Source: Amycolatopsis azurea DSM 43854 (GTDB lineage Bacteria; Actinomycetota; Actinomycetes; Mycobacteriales; Pseudonocardiaceae). From it: a stretch of DNA of 43,104 bases. This document shows positions 1-9,643 of the stretch, in pieces. Under the pieces are notes generated by a model. That model made no database searches, was not told the DNA's origin, and saw only the letters and a list, made by a program, of their open reading frames with translations. The stretch spans positions 1-43,104 of the forward strand of contig NZ_MUXN01000034.1 of assembly GCF_001995215.1 (NCBI RefSeq), read 5' to 3'. The translations under genes and the position numbers were made by a program. How positions within the stretch are numbered: the stretch's first letter is position 1; each line of letters begins with the position of its first letter.

Positions 1-80
1 TGAGAGCTTGGTTCGTGTCCCGCGGCCACCCGGTTTCCCTGGCGACTTGGAGAACTTTACATGGCCCGAAAGGGCCCGAA

Positions 81-125
81 ACAGGGGGGTACCTTAACTG
101 CGTTTCCGCAGGTCAAGGCCCCTGT
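81..125 (-). terminator. Candidate tyrS terminator hairpin
   Basis: A long interrupted stem 18 bases past the tyrS stop. Paired blocks are ACAGGGG/CCCCTGT, CCTT/AAGG and CTGCG/CGCAG around a TTTC loop. There is no T tract, which is common for actinobacterial terminators. A smaller hairpin, GGCCC-GAAA-GGGCC, lies at 64-77. Nothing else recognisable is in bases 1-143. Confidence 0.55.
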
Positions 126-143
126 CTCGAGCCAGGGCCGCGA

Positions 144-1418
144 TCAGCCCCCGACGCGCACGCCGGCGACGTTGCGCTTGCCCTTGCGGACGACGAGCCA
201 ACGGCCGTGGAGGGCGTCCTCCGCGGACGGCTTCCACGCCTCGTCGGCGATCTTCGTGTTGTTGACGTACGCGCCGCCTTCCTTGACGGTGCGGCGCGCG
301 GCGCCCTTGCTGTCGACGAGCCCGCCGGCGATCAGCAGGTCGACGATCGTCGACTCGCCGTTGGGGTCCACCTTGCCGTTCGGCACCTCGGCCATCGCGG
401 CGTCGAGGGTCGAGGAGTCGAGCTCACGCAGCTCTCCCCTGCCGAACAGCGCCTGGCTGGCGGCGATGACCTGCCGGGTCGCTTCCTCGCCGTGCACCAG
501 GGTGGTGAAGTCCTCCGCCAGCTTCCGCTGCGCGGACCGCAGGTGGGGGCGTTGTTCGGTGTCCTCGGCGAGCGCCGCGATCTCTTCCTGCCCGAGGAAG
601 GAGAACATCCTCAGGTAGCGGATGACGTCGGAGTCGGCGACGTTCACGAAGTACTGGAACCACGCGTACGGCGAGGTCATCTCCGGGTCGAGCCAGACGC
701 TGCCGCCACCGGTGGACTTCCCGAACTTGCGCCCCTCGGTGTCGGTGACCAGCGGCGCGGTCAGCGCGTGCGTGTGCCCGCCGTCGGTCCGGCGGATCAG
801 GTCGACACCGCCGACGAGGTTGCCCCACTGGTCCGAGCCGCCGATCTGCAGCTTGCAGCCGTACTCGCGGTACAGGTGCAGGTAGTCCTGCGACTGCAGC
901 AGCAGGTAGCTGAACTCGGTGTAGGACATGCCGTCGGCTTCGAGGCGGCGCTTGACCGTCTCCCGGTTCAGCATGGTGTTGACCGGGAAGTGCTTGCCGA
1001 CGTCGCGCAGGAACTCGACCACGGTCTGCTTGCCGGTCCAGTTCAGGTTGTTCTCGATGACCGCGCCGGTGGGCGAGTCGTCGAAGTCGACGAACCGCTC
1101 CAGCTGACCGCGGATCCGGTCGGCCCATGCGGCGACGGTGTCCAGCGTGTTGAGGGTGCGCTCACCGGTGTCGCGCGGGTCGCCGATCATCCCGGTGGCG
1201 ACGCCGGCCAGCACGATCGGCCGGTGCCCGGCTCGCTGGAAGCGCGAGAGCATCAACAGCGGGACGAGGTTGCCAGCGTGCAGGCTGGGCGCGGTCGGGT
1301 CGAATCCGCAATAGAGCGTGAGGGGTCCTTGGTCGAGGTCTCGCCGCAGTGCGTCGGTGTCGGTGGATTGCGCGATCAGGCCGCGCCAGGTCAGCTCGTC
1401 AAGGATGTGCTCGCTCAC
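144..1418 (-). CDS. tyrS: Tyrosyl-tRNA synthetase
   Basis: Charges tRNA-Tyr with tyrosine in the cytoplasm (class I aminoacyl-tRNA synthetase). The 424-residue length is normal for bacterial TyrRS. The HIGH-type motif appears as HAGN near residue 48, the KMSKS-type loop as KFGKS near residue 233, and the tyrosine-site block GGSDQWGN precedes it. The C-terminal 80 residues form an S4-like RNA-binding domain (VDLLIAGG...GGAYVNN). The start is GTG with GGGAGGA about nine bases upstream. It follows the glycosylase gene after 32 bases and is probably co-transcribed with it. Confidence 0.97.
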   Translation of the reverse strand: MSEHILDELTWRGLIAQSTDTDALRRDLDQGPLTLYCGFDPTAPSLHAGNLVPLLMLSRFQRAGHRPIVLAGVATGMIGDPRDTGERTLNTLDTVAAWADRIRGQLERFVDFDDSPTGAVIENNLNWTGKQTVVEFLRDVGKHFPVNTMLNRETVKRRLEADGMSYTEFSYLLLQSQDYLHLYREYGCKLQIGGSDQWGNLVGGVDLIRRTDGGHTHALTAPLVTDTEGRKFGKSTGGGSVWLDPEMTSPYAWFQYFVNVADSDVIRYLRMFSFLGQEEIAALAEDTEQRPHLRSAQRKLAEDFTTLVHGEEATRQVIAASQALFGRGELRELDSSTLDAAMAEVPNGKVDPNGESTIVDLLIAGGLVDSKGAARRTVKEGGAYVNNTKIADEAWKPSAEDALHGRWLVVRKGKRNVAGVRVGG

Positions 1419-1450
1419 GCCTGTAGATCCTCCCGCACCAGGTCAACCGA

Positions 1451-2083
1451 CTATCGGCCGGGGGCGGCCGCCCGTCGCTTGCCGCCCCGGCGATAGGTGG
1501 AGACCGCGGGCGATCCGTCGACCCAGAACCGCCATGGCGTGTCCATCGCCATGGCGACGCCGACGCGCGGCCCGGTGCGGATGCCGGCTTCGGGGACGCG
1601 TTCGCCGGTGAACAGCCGGACGGGTGACGCGGGGTCGGTCAGATCGACGCCGTTCTCGGCCCGGTCGATGCCGAGCACCGAGGTGAGGATGGCCGGCCCC
1701 TTGGCGAGTTCGCCGTTGCCCCGCGCCGACGGTCTGCGCGCGCGGGCGACGTCCGCCCCGGACACCACCTCCCCGGCACGCAGCAGCACGGCGCCGGGCT
1801 GCCCGTCTTCGGTGCCGACGACGTTGGCGCAGAAGTGCATCCCGTAGACGAAGTACACGTACAGATGGCCTGCCGGTCCCCACATGACCGCGTTGCGCGG
1901 GGTCTTGCCGCGGTAGCAGTGCGACGCGGGATCGTCGAGTCCGCGATAGGCCTCGACCTCGACCAAGCGGACGGCGACCGTGCCGTCGGGACCGGTCGCT
2001 TCGATCACCGCGCCGAGCAGGAGGGTGGCCAGCTCCACCGGATCCAACGCCAGCTCGCGCCGGGTGAACTGTCTGCCGGTCAC
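1451..2083 (-). CDS. mpg: 3-methyladenine DNA glycosylase (AAG/MPG family)
   Basis: Removes alkylated purines as the first step of base excision repair. Family blocks are visible: VEVEAYRGLDDPASHCYRGKTPRN, in which E44 of VEAY is the likely catalytic acid, then YVYFVYGMHFC and a LAKGPAIL block. The 210-residue length is typical of bacterial members. A GTG at 2083 is preferred over the TTG three bases earlier because GGAG sits six bases before it. The gene lies upstream of tyrS in the same direction, separated from the beta-lactamase-family gene by 45 bases without a clear terminator. Confidence 0.93.
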   Translation of the reverse strand: MTGRQFTRRELALDPVELATLLLGAVIEATGPDGTVAVRLVEVEAYRGLDDPASHCYRGKTPRNAVMWGPAGHLYVYFVYGMHFCANVVGTEDGQPGAVLLRAGEVVSGADVARARRPSARGNGELAKGPAILTSVLGIDRAENGVDLTDPASPVRLFTGERVPEAGIRTGPRVGVAMAMDTPWRFWVDGSPAVSTYRRGGKRRAAAPGR

Positions 2084-2128
2084 CAAGTTCTCCGCACTCC
2101 CTTACGCCGCGATCTCCCGGCACCGACC

Positions 2129-3508
2129 TTAACCGGCGGCCCCGATCTTCGGCGCCACCCGCATGCTGGTGTGGCAGCACTCGGTGCCGTCGGGGAGTTT
2201 CGTGAACAGCACCGGCATCCAGTCGTCGCCGAACATCGGGTTCATCCCGGCGAAGACGTTCTCCGACACGGGCACCAGATCCGCCTCGATCGCCGGGGCG
2301 ATGCCCTTGAGCCCGTCGGCGAATTCGTAGACGAAGCGCAGCTTCCCGTCCGTCTCTGTGACGGTGATGATCACGCCTTCGCGGCGATAGGTGCCCGCGA
2401 AGGGCGCGACGTCCACCGAGGGCGGTGTCGTTGGCGGGGCGAAGTCATCTGGCACCTGGACGCCGCCGAGCTCGCCGAGCAGTTCTCGCGAGAGCTCCGT
2501 GAACAGCCTGTCGGTCGTGCCGCTGTTGGTGAGCAGGGCGAAAGCCAGCCCGGCTTCCGGTACCACCCGCAGGTAGGAACGCTGTCCGATCGACGATCCG
2601 TTGTGCCCGAAGCCCGCGACGCCGTTCCAGTCGTGGATCGAGACGCCGAGCCCCCAGCCGTCGGAACCGAGCGTCCATTTGTCGGGCACCTCGATCTCGC
2701 GGCGCCGCATCGCCGTCACGGTCTCTTCGGAGATCACGCGAGTGCCGTCGGTCGCCTTGCCGTCCAGCAGCATCCGGGCGAAACGGACGACGTCGCCCGC
2801 GGTGGCGAGGACCCGCCCGTAGGGACCGGCGTTGCGCGGCAGGAGATCCCAGGCGGCGGTCGGCTCCTGCCCGAGGTGCCCCATCGCCACGCGGAACCGG
2901 AGTGCTTCCTCGGGCAGGGTCATCGTCGCGGTGAGCCCGAGCGGCGTCACGATCCGCTCCCGCAGGGCGTCGTCCCAGGTCAGGTCGGTGAGCACTTCGA
3001 CGATCCGGCCGAGCACGTTGTAGCCGACGCTGCTGTACGACGCCGCCGTCCCCGGCGGGCAGTCGAGGGCGACTCCCCTGGCGGCCTCGACGTACTTGGC
3101 GAGGCAGTCGTCGCCGCGGCCGGTGTCCGCCATGAAGTCGCAGGTGAGTCCACCGGTGTGGCTGAGCAGGCGCCGTGCGGTGATCGCCCGCGTCGCCTCC
3201 GGATCGAGCGTCGCGAACTCGGGCAGCACTTCGGTCACCGGCGCGTCGAGGTCCAGGCGGCCTTCTTCGGCCAGCCCCAGTACCAAGGCCGCCGTGTAGA
3301 CCTTCGCGATCGAACCGAGCTGGAAGATCGAATCCGTGGTCGCCTCCACACCGGTCCCCCGGTGCAGGATTCCGCCGGCCAGTTCGTGGATCTCGCCGTT
3401 CAAGAGCACCGCGAGTGCCGCCCCCGGCACCTCGTGTTCGGTTCGCAGGTCGTCGAGCCTGGACTGCCAGTGGGCGTTGTCGAAAGCTTTCCGTACACTG
3501 TTAGGCAT
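2129..3508 (-). CDS. Serine beta-lactamase-family hydrolase
   Basis: A class C beta-lactamase/esterase-fold serine hydrolase of 459 residues; the substrate cannot be told from sequence. The nucleophile motif SxxK appears as GSIAKVYTA, the YxN motif as GYN, and a third box as FGHNGSS. A C-terminal lipocalin-like extension (DVAPFAGTYRREG onward) follows. There is no signal peptide, so it is probably cytoplasmic, and an esterase or peptidase role is more likely than resistance. No Shine-Dalgarno precedes the ATG at 3508, but TACAGT lies exactly seven bases upstream, which fits a leaderless transcript. The start codon lies inside the TetR operator palindrome, so the neighbouring TetR protein is the likely repressor. 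Confidence 0.88.
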   Translation of the reverse strand: MPNSVRKAFDNAHWQSRLDDLRTEHEVPGAALAVLLNGEIHELAGGILHRGTGVEATTDSIFQLGSIAKVYTAALVLGLAEEGRLDLDAPVTEVLPEFATLDPEATRAITARRLLSHTGGLTCDFMADTGRGDDCLAKYVEAARGVALDCPPGTAASYSSVGYNVLGRIVEVLTDLTWDDALRERIVTPLGLTATMTLPEEALRFRVAMGHLGQEPTAAWDLLPRNAGPYGRVLATAGDVVRFARMLLDGKATDGTRVISEETVTAMRRREIEVPDKWTLGSDGWGLGVSIHDWNGVAGFGHNGSSIGQRSYLRVVPEAGLAFALLTNSGTTDRLFTELSRELLGELGGVQVPDDFAPPTTPPSVDVAPFAGTYRREGVIITVTETDGKLRFVYEFADGLKGIAPAIEADLVPVSENVFAGMNPMFGDDWMPVLFTKLPDGTECCHTSMRVAPKIGAAG

Positions 3509-3527
3509 ACCGAACACTGTACGGAAA
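3488..3527. promoter_or_regulatory. Divergent TetR-type operator with overlapping promoters
   Basis: A 40-base quasi-palindrome. Outer arms TTTCCGTACA (3488-3497) and TGTACGGAAA (3518-3527) match perfectly, and inner GTTaGG/CCgAAC blocks sit around the centre. Each outer arm contributes to a candidate -10 box: TACACT (3494-3499) for the TetR gene and TACAGT on the other strand (3521-3516) for the hydrolase. One bound regulator could therefore block both promoters. Binding is inferred; the symmetry is seen directly. Confidence 0.75.
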
Positions 3528-3541
3528 AGTGAGGGACGCGG

Positions 3542-4228
3542 ATGTCGGTGTGGGCTCGGCCCCCGAAACAGAAGCGGTCGCTGAGTCGTGCTCAGATCGT
3601 CTCGGCGGCCGTCGAACTCCTCGACGCCGACGGCATCGAGGCGCTGAGCATGCGCAAGCTCGGCGTCCGGCTCGGAGTGGCCGCCCCGTCGATGTACACG
3701 CACGTGGCCAGCAAGGACGAGCTGGTCGAACTGGTCGTCGACGAGGTCTACGGGGAAGTGGCGATCCCGGGGCCGGGTCCGTGGCGAGCGGAGGCGACGC
3801 GGTTCGCGCACGACCTGCGTTCGACGTTCCTGCGGCACCCGTGGATCGGGTCGCTACTGGGTGAGACCGGAGTGGCGTATCTGGGGCCGAACGTCCTGCG
3901 GATGTCGGAAGCCGCGCTGGCGCTGTTCGAGGAAGCCGGTTTCCCGCTGGAAGACGCCGATCTGGCGTGGAACACGGTCACGGCGTTCGTCGTCGGACGG
4001 GCCACCAGCGAGGCCGCGTGGCTCACGACGCTCAACCGCAGTGGGCAGAGCGAGCAGGAATGGAAGGACCGGCTGTGGCCCGCGGCCGAGCAGGCGGTGC
4101 GGGAGCACCCGCGGCTCAAGAAGCTGTACACGGCTCGGCGGAACCGGGAACCCGGCGAGATCAACGACGTGGACTTCGAGCGCGGCCTCGACTGCGTCCT
4201 AGACGGCCTGGCGGCGAAGCTTCCCTGA
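3542..4228 (+). CDS. TetR-family transcriptional regulator
   Basis: DNA-binding repressor of 228 residues. The N-terminal helix-turn-helix spans about residues 14-60 (SRAQIVSAAVELLDADGIEA...VAAPSMYTHVASKDEL). The C-terminal half resembles the TetR_C ligand-binding class (FLRHPWIGSLLG, AFVVGRATSEAAW). GAGGGA sits five bases before the ATG. It is transcribed divergently from the beta-lactamase-family hydrolase across a shared palindrome, so autoregulation and control of that enzyme are the simplest reading. The ligand is unknown. Confidence 0.93.
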   Translation: MSVWARPPKQKRSLSRAQIVSAAVELLDADGIEALSMRKLGVRLGVAAPSMYTHVASKDELVELVVDEVYGEVAIPGPGPWRAEATRFAHDLRSTFLRHPWIGSLLGETGVAYLGPNVLRMSEAALALFEEAGFPLEDADLAWNTVTAFVVGRATSEAAWLTTLNRSGQSEQEWKDRLWPAAEQAVREHPRLKKLYTARRNREPGEINDVDFERGLDCVLDGLAAKLP

Positions 4229-4229
4229 A

Positions 4230-4284
4230 GTACATGAAGGCCCCCTTCCTTGCGCCTATCGCAAGGAAGGGGGCCTTCATGTAC
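4230..4284. repeat. Intergenic palindrome, TGAAGG family (copy 1)
   Basis: Perfect 25-base arms (4230-4254 and 4260-4284) with a five-base loop. The core reads TGAAGGCCCCCTTCCTT. It begins one base after the TetR stop and ends two bases before the argH stop, filling the gap between the convergent genes. A bidirectional terminator role is likely, although there is no T tract on either side. Confidence 0.9.
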
Positions 4285-4286
4285 TG

Positions 4287-5702
4287 CTAGCTCAGCCAGG
4301 CGCGGTGTTCGGCGACCCGCGCGACCAGCCGGTCCCGCTGCTCGGCGACCCGCTCCGGAGCGGTACCGCCACGGGCGTTGCGCGAGCTCACGGAGCCCTC
4401 GACGGTCAGCACCTCACGCACGGCGGGCGTGAGCGCCGGGTTGATCTTCTCGAACTCTTCGTCGGTCAGTTCGTCGAGGCCGACGCCGCGGCCCTCGGCG
4501 ACCCGGACGCTCTCCCCCGCCGCTTCGTGCGCGACACGGAACGGAACCCCTTGGCGCACCAGCCATTCGGCGATGTCCGTGGCGAGGGTGAACCCGGCGG
4601 GCGCCAGTTCGGCGAGCCGGTCGGTGTGGAAGGTCAGCGTCTCGAGCATGCCCGCGATCGCCGGGAACAGCAGTTCCAGCTGCTCGACGGAGTCGAAGAC
4701 CGGCTCCTTGTCCTCCTGCAGATCCCGGTTGTACGCGAGCGGCTGCGCCTTGAGCGTCGCGAGCAGACCGGTCAGGTTCCCGATGAGCCGTCCGGCCTTG
4801 CCGCGGGTCAGCTCGGCGACGTCCGGGTTCTTCTTCTGCGGCATGATCGAACTGCCGGTCGCCCAGGCGTCGTCGAGGGCGACGTAGCCGAATTCGGCGG
4901 TGTTCCAGATGATCACCTCTTCGGCGATCCTGGACAGGTTGACCGCGAGCATCGCGACGTCGAAGGCGAACTCGGCGACGAAGTCCCGCGAGGCGGTGCC
5001 GTCGATGGAGTTCTCGACGCTGGTGTCGAAGCCCAGCTCCTCGGCGACGGCTTCGGGGTCGAGCCCGAGCGAGGAGCCCGCGAGCGCACCGGAACCGTAG
5101 GGCGACTCGGCGGTGCGAGCGTCCCAGTCACGCAACCGGGTGACGTCGCGCAGCAGCGACTGGCCGTGCGCGAGCAGGTGGTGGGCCAGCAGGACCGGCT
5201 GCGCGTGCTGGAGGTGGGTGCGGCCGGGAAGGATCGCGTCCGGGTGCCGCTTCGCCTGCGAAACCAGCGCGTCGACGACGCCGAGGGTGCCGGCGACCAC
5301 GCGGCGGGCGGCGTCCCGCAGCCACATCCGGAACAGCGTCGCGACCTGGTCGTTGCGCGAACGGCCCGCCCGAAGCTTGCCGCCGAGTTCGGTGCCCGCG
5401 CGCTCCAGCAGACCGCGTTCGAGCGCGGTGTGGACGTCCTCGTCGGCGACGGTCGGGGTGAACGCGCCCGAGGCGACGTCCTGCGCGAGGGTGTCCAGCG
5501 CGGCGAGCATGCCGGTCAGCTCGTCTTCGGTGAGCAGGCCCGCCTTCCGCAGCACCCGCGCGTGGGCCCGCGACCCGGCGATGTCGTACGGCGCCAGCCG
5601 CCAGTCGAAATGGGTCGACGCGCTCAGCGCCGCCATCGCCTCCGCCGGTCCGCTGGCGAACCGGCCGCCCCACAGCTGCACCGGCTGCTCATTCCCGCTC
5701 AC
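4287..5702 (-). CDS. argH: Argininosuccinate lyase
   Basis: Last step of arginine synthesis: cleaves argininosuccinate to arginine and fumarate. At 471 residues it has normal family length. The fumarase/aspartase signature GSSIMPQKKNP is present, as are SRNDQVAT near residue 115 and the histidine block GRTHLQHAQP. The start is GTG with GAGGAG about six bases upstream. It is the last gene of the arg operon, 27 bases after the argG remnant, and its transcript probably ends at the palindrome at 4230-4284. Confidence 0.97.
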   Translation of the reverse strand: MSGNEQPVQLWGGRFASGPAEAMAALSASTHFDWRLAPYDIAGSRAHARVLRKAGLLTEDELTGMLAALDTLAQDVASGAFTPTVADEDVHTALERGLLERAGTELGGKLRAGRSRNDQVATLFRMWLRDAARRVVAGTLGVVDALVSQAKRHPDAILPGRTHLQHAQPVLLAHHLLAHGQSLLRDVTRLRDWDARTAESPYGSGALAGSSLGLDPEAVAEELGFDTSVENSIDGTASRDFVAEFAFDVAMLAVNLSRIAEEVIIWNTAEFGYVALDDAWATGSSIMPQKKNPDVAELTRGKAGRLIGNLTGLLATLKAQPLAYNRDLQEDKEPVFDSVEQLELLFPAIAGMLETLTFHTDRLAELAPAGFTLATDIAEWLVRQGVPFRVAHEAAGESVRVAEGRGVGLDELTDEEFEKINPALTPAVREVLTVEGSVSSRNARGGTAPERVAEQRDRLVARVAEHRAWLS

Positions 5703-5729
5703 AACACTCCTCGGATTCCTTGGTTCTCT

Positions 5730-6083
5730 TCAGGCGACTGACCGGTCGAAGGTAGCGCCTGTGGTGAAGTCGTACAGCGCGTGCTCGTCCCGCGCGCTGT
5801 TCACGACCGCGTTCCCTCGGTGCAGGACCAGGCAGACCTCGCCGGAGATCTGCCCGATACTGACCTTCTTCAATTCTTCGTATGCGCTGACCAGCGCGAG
5901 CGCGGCGGGACCCTCGTGGATCCTGCGCCCTGTGAGCCCGAAGGCGCCGAGACGGCGGTTCAGCTCCTGGAAGGCCTCCAGCAGTGTCACGGTCTCCCCG
6001 TCGATCGCGACCGGCACCCCTTCGTCGAAGGTGATGACCAGCTTCTCCGGATCTTCCGGGAAGGCGAACCCGTCAGGCGTCAC
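5730..6083 (-). CDS. ArgG-derived small protein (C-terminal domain remnant)
   Basis: A 117-residue protein that I align by eye to the C-terminal domain of argininosuccinate synthase. The block FDEGVPVAIDGETVTLLEAF matches the ArgG segment ending in GVPVAIDG; IHEGPAALALVSAYEEL matches the ArgG IYEAPGA...H-E-L segment; SGEVCLVLHRGNAVV and ALYDFTTGATFDRS match the ArgG C terminus. Missing are the whole N-terminal ATP-pyrophosphatase domain (no SGGLDTS loop) and two internal stretches, one after LNRR and one between the third and fourth blocks. It cannot be an active synthase. It nevertheless looks translated: GTG at 6083 has AGGAGG six bases before it (6090-6095), and the start overlaps the argR end by 11 bases. 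It could be a regulatory or scaffold subunit, or a decaying gene with intact frame. Confidence 0.8.
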   Translation of the reverse strand: MTPDGFAFPEDPEKLVITFDEGVPVAIDGETVTLLEAFQELNRRLGAFGLTGRRIHEGPAALALVSAYEELKKVSIGQISGEVCLVLHRGNAVVNSARDEHALYDFTTGATFDRSVA

Positions 6084-6594
6084 CTTCGGCCTCCTCACCG
6101 CCGTCCACAGTGGACGACCGTCGGGCCAGCGCCATGAAGCGCTCGGCCAGGTCCTTGCCGGACAACGGCTCCCTCGCGATCACCGCGACGGTGTCGTCGC
6201 CGGCGATCGAGCCGACGACCTCCTCCAGCGCCGCCCTGTCGATGGCGCTGGCGAGGAACTGCGCCGCGCCCGGCGGCGTGCGCAGCACCGTCAGGTTTCC
6301 CGACGAGTCCGCCGAAACGAGCAGTTCGGCGAGCAGCCGCGAAAGCCGGGACGTACCGCCCTGCACCCCGCGGACCGGGCTGCCGTCCTCCGGGATGACG
6401 TACACCGGCGCGCCGGAATCGGCGCCCCGCAGCTTCACCGCGCCCAGTTCGTCGAGGTCCCGCGACAGGGTCGCCTGCGTGACGTCGATGCCTTCCGCCG
6501 CCAGGAGCTTCGCGAGCTCCGTCTGGCTGCGGATGGCCATCGACGACACCAGTTCGGTGATCCGGGCCTGCCGGGTGACTCTGCCGCCGGTCAT
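6073..6594 (-). CDS. argR: Arginine repressor
   Basis: Arginine-responsive hexameric repressor of the arg operon. The 173 residues comprise an N-terminal winged helix (SQTELAKLLAAEGIDVTQATLSRDL), a linker, and a C-terminal oligomerisation/arginine-binding domain ending in the GDDTVAVIAR block. The ATG at 6594 overlaps the argF stop as ATGA and has GAGAAG six bases upstream, so it is chosen over the ATG at 6618. Encoding the repressor inside its own operon allows feedback through the box upstream of argC. Confidence 0.96.
   Translation of the reverse strand: MTGGRVTRQARITELVSSMAIRSQTELAKLLAAEGIDVTQATLSRDLDELGAVKLRGADSGAPVYVIPEDGSPVRGVQGGTSRLSRLLAELLVSADSSGNLTVLRTPPGAAQFLASAIDRAALEEVVGSIAGDDTVAVIAREPLSGKDLAERFMALARRSSTVDGGEEAEGDA
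6090..6095 (-). promoter_or_regulatory. Consensus ribosome binding site that fixes the ArgG-remnant start
   Basis: AGGAGG on the minus strand, six bases before the GTG at 6083, inside the 3' end of argR. A longer reading from the GTG at 6098 would place this site inside the coding sequence. The shorter start is therefore preferred. Confidence 0.8.
6103..6115. repeat. TCCACWGTGGA palindrome (example of a seven-site series)
   Basis: GTCCACAGTGGAC. Other exact 11-base cores are at 12879-12889, 29840-29850, 38070-38080, 40744-40754 and 41241-41251, and a near copy (GTCCACAGTGGCC) is at 9185-9197. Most are inside genes, some with symmetry extended to 15-17 bases (38068-38082, 41238-41254). Confidence 0.8.
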
Positions 6595-7517
6595 CGTCGC
6601 TTCTCGTCCATGAGCCACACCAGCAGCGCCTTCTGCGCGTGCAAGCGGTTCTCGGCCTCGTCCCAGACCGCGCTCGCCGGACCGTCGATGACCTCGTCGG
6701 TGATCTCCCAGCCCCGGTGCGCGGGCAGGCAGTGCAGCACGATCGCCTCGTCCGCGGCGCGGCGCATCAGCGCGGTGTTGACCTGCAGCTCACGGAACGG
6801 GCCGACGCGGTCGAGACCGTCGTTCTCCTGGCCCATCGAGGTCCAGGTGTCGGTGACGACGACGTCCGCGCCTTCGACCGCGGCGTACGGGTCGGTGAAG
6901 ACCGTGGTGCTGCCACCGGTTTCGCTCGACCGATGCTTCGCGTCGAGCATGACCTGCTGATCCGGCTGGAAGCCCTCCGGCGAGACGACACGGACGTGCA
7001 TCCCGGCCGTGGTCCCGCCCAGCAGCAGCGAATGCGCCATGTTGTTGGCGCCGTCGCCGAGGTAGACCAGGGTGAGCCCGGCGAGCTTGCCCTTGCGCTC
7101 GCGGATGGTCATCAGGTCGGTGAGCACCTGGCACGGGTGGAACTCGTCGGTGAGCGCGTTGATCACCGGGATGCTCGCCGCCGACGCCATCGCGTCGATC
7201 CGCTTCTGGGCGAAGGTCCGCCAGACGATCGCGTCCAGGTACCGCGAAAGCACCCGCGAGGTGTCCTCGATGGTCTCTTCGCGGCCGAGCTGCATGGAGC
7301 GCCCGTCGACGATCACGGGGTTGCCGCCGAGCTGGGCGATGCCCACCTCGAAGGAGAACCGGGTCCGGGTGGAGTTCTTCTCGAAGATCGCCGCGACGGA
7401 TTTGCCCTCCAGCGCGCGGGAGCTCAGCGGCTCGGCCTTCAGCTGGTCGGCGAGGTCGAGGATCTCGGCCTGTTCGGCGGGGCTGAGATCGTCGTCACGG
7501 AGGAAGTTGCGCAGCAT
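6591..7517 (-). CDS. argF: Ornithine carbamoyltransferase
   Basis: Transfers the carbamoyl group from carbamoyl phosphate to ornithine to give citrulline. Length is 308 residues. The carbamoyl-phosphate loop STRTR is present (EKNSTRTRFSFEVG), as are HPCQVLTD and the ornithine-site block HCLPAHRG. The ATG lies 15 bases after the argD stop with a modest GAGAC-type ribosome site, the only real gap in the upper part of the operon. Confidence 0.97.
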   Translation of the reverse strand: MLRNFLRDDDLSPAEQAEILDLADQLKAEPLSSRALEGKSVAAIFEKNSTRTRFSFEVGIAQLGGNPVIVDGRSMQLGREETIEDTSRVLSRYLDAIVWRTFAQKRIDAMASAASIPVINALTDEFHPCQVLTDLMTIRERKGKLAGLTLVYLGDGANNMAHSLLLGGTTAGMHVRVVSPEGFQPDQQVMLDAKHRSSETGGSTTVFTDPYAAVEGADVVVTDTWTSMGQENDGLDRVGPFRELQVNTALMRRAADEAIVLHCLPAHRGWEITDEVIDGPASAVWDEAENRLHAQKALLVWLMDEKRR

Positions 7518-7532
7518 GCGTTCGTCTCTGTC

Positions 7533-8722
<1,190 letters not shown>

Positions 8723-8726
<4 letters not shown>

Positions 8727-9643
8727 GGGAGCTCCGTTTCGGGGAAGACCATGGTACCGATGCCGCGGGAGGTGAAAACCTCCAGAAGCACCGAATGGGC
8801 GATGCGGCCGTCGATCACGTGCGCGCGGCTGACCCCGCCGCGGATGGCACGCACGCAGGCCTCCATCTTCGGGATCATGCCGCTGGCGAGGCCGGGCAAC
8901 AGGGTTTCGAGCCTGTCGACGCGGATGCGGTCGACCAGCGAACCGCGATCTGGCCAGTTGGCGTAAAGGCCCTCGACGTCGGTGAGCACGACGAGTTTCT
9001 CCGCGCCCAGCGCCGCGGCCAGCGCGCCGGCCGCGGTGTCGGCGTTGATGTTGTGCACGACGCCGTCCACGTCCGGGGCCACGGTGGACACCACCGGGAT
9101 CCGGCCCGCGTTGACGATGTCGAGCACCGCGTCCGGGTTCACCTCGGAGACCTCGCCGACGAGCCCGATGTCGACCGGCACACCGTCCACAGTGGCCTGT
9201 TTGCGCTCGGCGGTGAACAGCCGCGCGTCCTCGCCGGAGATCCCGACCGCGTACGGGCCGTGCGCGTTGATCAGCCCGACCAGTTCACGGCTGACCTGGC
9301 CGGTCAGCACCATGCGGACGATGTCCATGGTCTCGGGCGTGGTGACCCGCAGGCCGCCCTTGAACTCGCCTTCGACGCCGAGCCGGGTGAGCATCGCGGT
9401 GATCTGCGGGCCGCCGCCGTGCACCACCACCGGACGCAGCCCGGCCATGCGCAGGAAGACCATGTCCTCGGCGAAGGCCTGCTTGAGGCTCTCGTCGATC
9501 ATGGCGTTGCCGCCGTACTTGACCACGACGGTGGCGCCGTGGAAGCGCTGTAACCAGGGCAGCGCCTCGATGAGGATCGAGGCCTTCTCGGCGGCCGTCG
9601 CGAGCCGTTCGTCCGCGGGGACCGTGGATTCGGAAGGGCTCAT
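8723..9643 (-). CDS. argB: Acetylglutamate kinase
   Basis: Phosphorylates N-acetylglutamate, the usual feedback-controlled step of arginine synthesis. Length is 306 residues. The amino-acid kinase motifs are VVKYGGNAM and VVVHGGGPQI, with the C-terminal IPKMEAC and GTMV blocks. An N-terminal helix rich in A/E (residues 8-30) resembles the extension of arginine-sensitive hexameric enzymes. The start overlaps the argJ stop as ATGA. Confidence 0.97.

Noticed and set aside
1..143. Possible rRNA promoter or leader (GAGAACT-like text after tyrS)
   Set aside because: No proper -35/-10 pair and no 16S start within the window; two hairpins explain the symmetry better.
6084..6098. Longer start (GTG 6098) for the ArgG remnant
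   Set aside because: It would place AGGAGG inside the coding sequence; GTG 6083 has ideal spacing.
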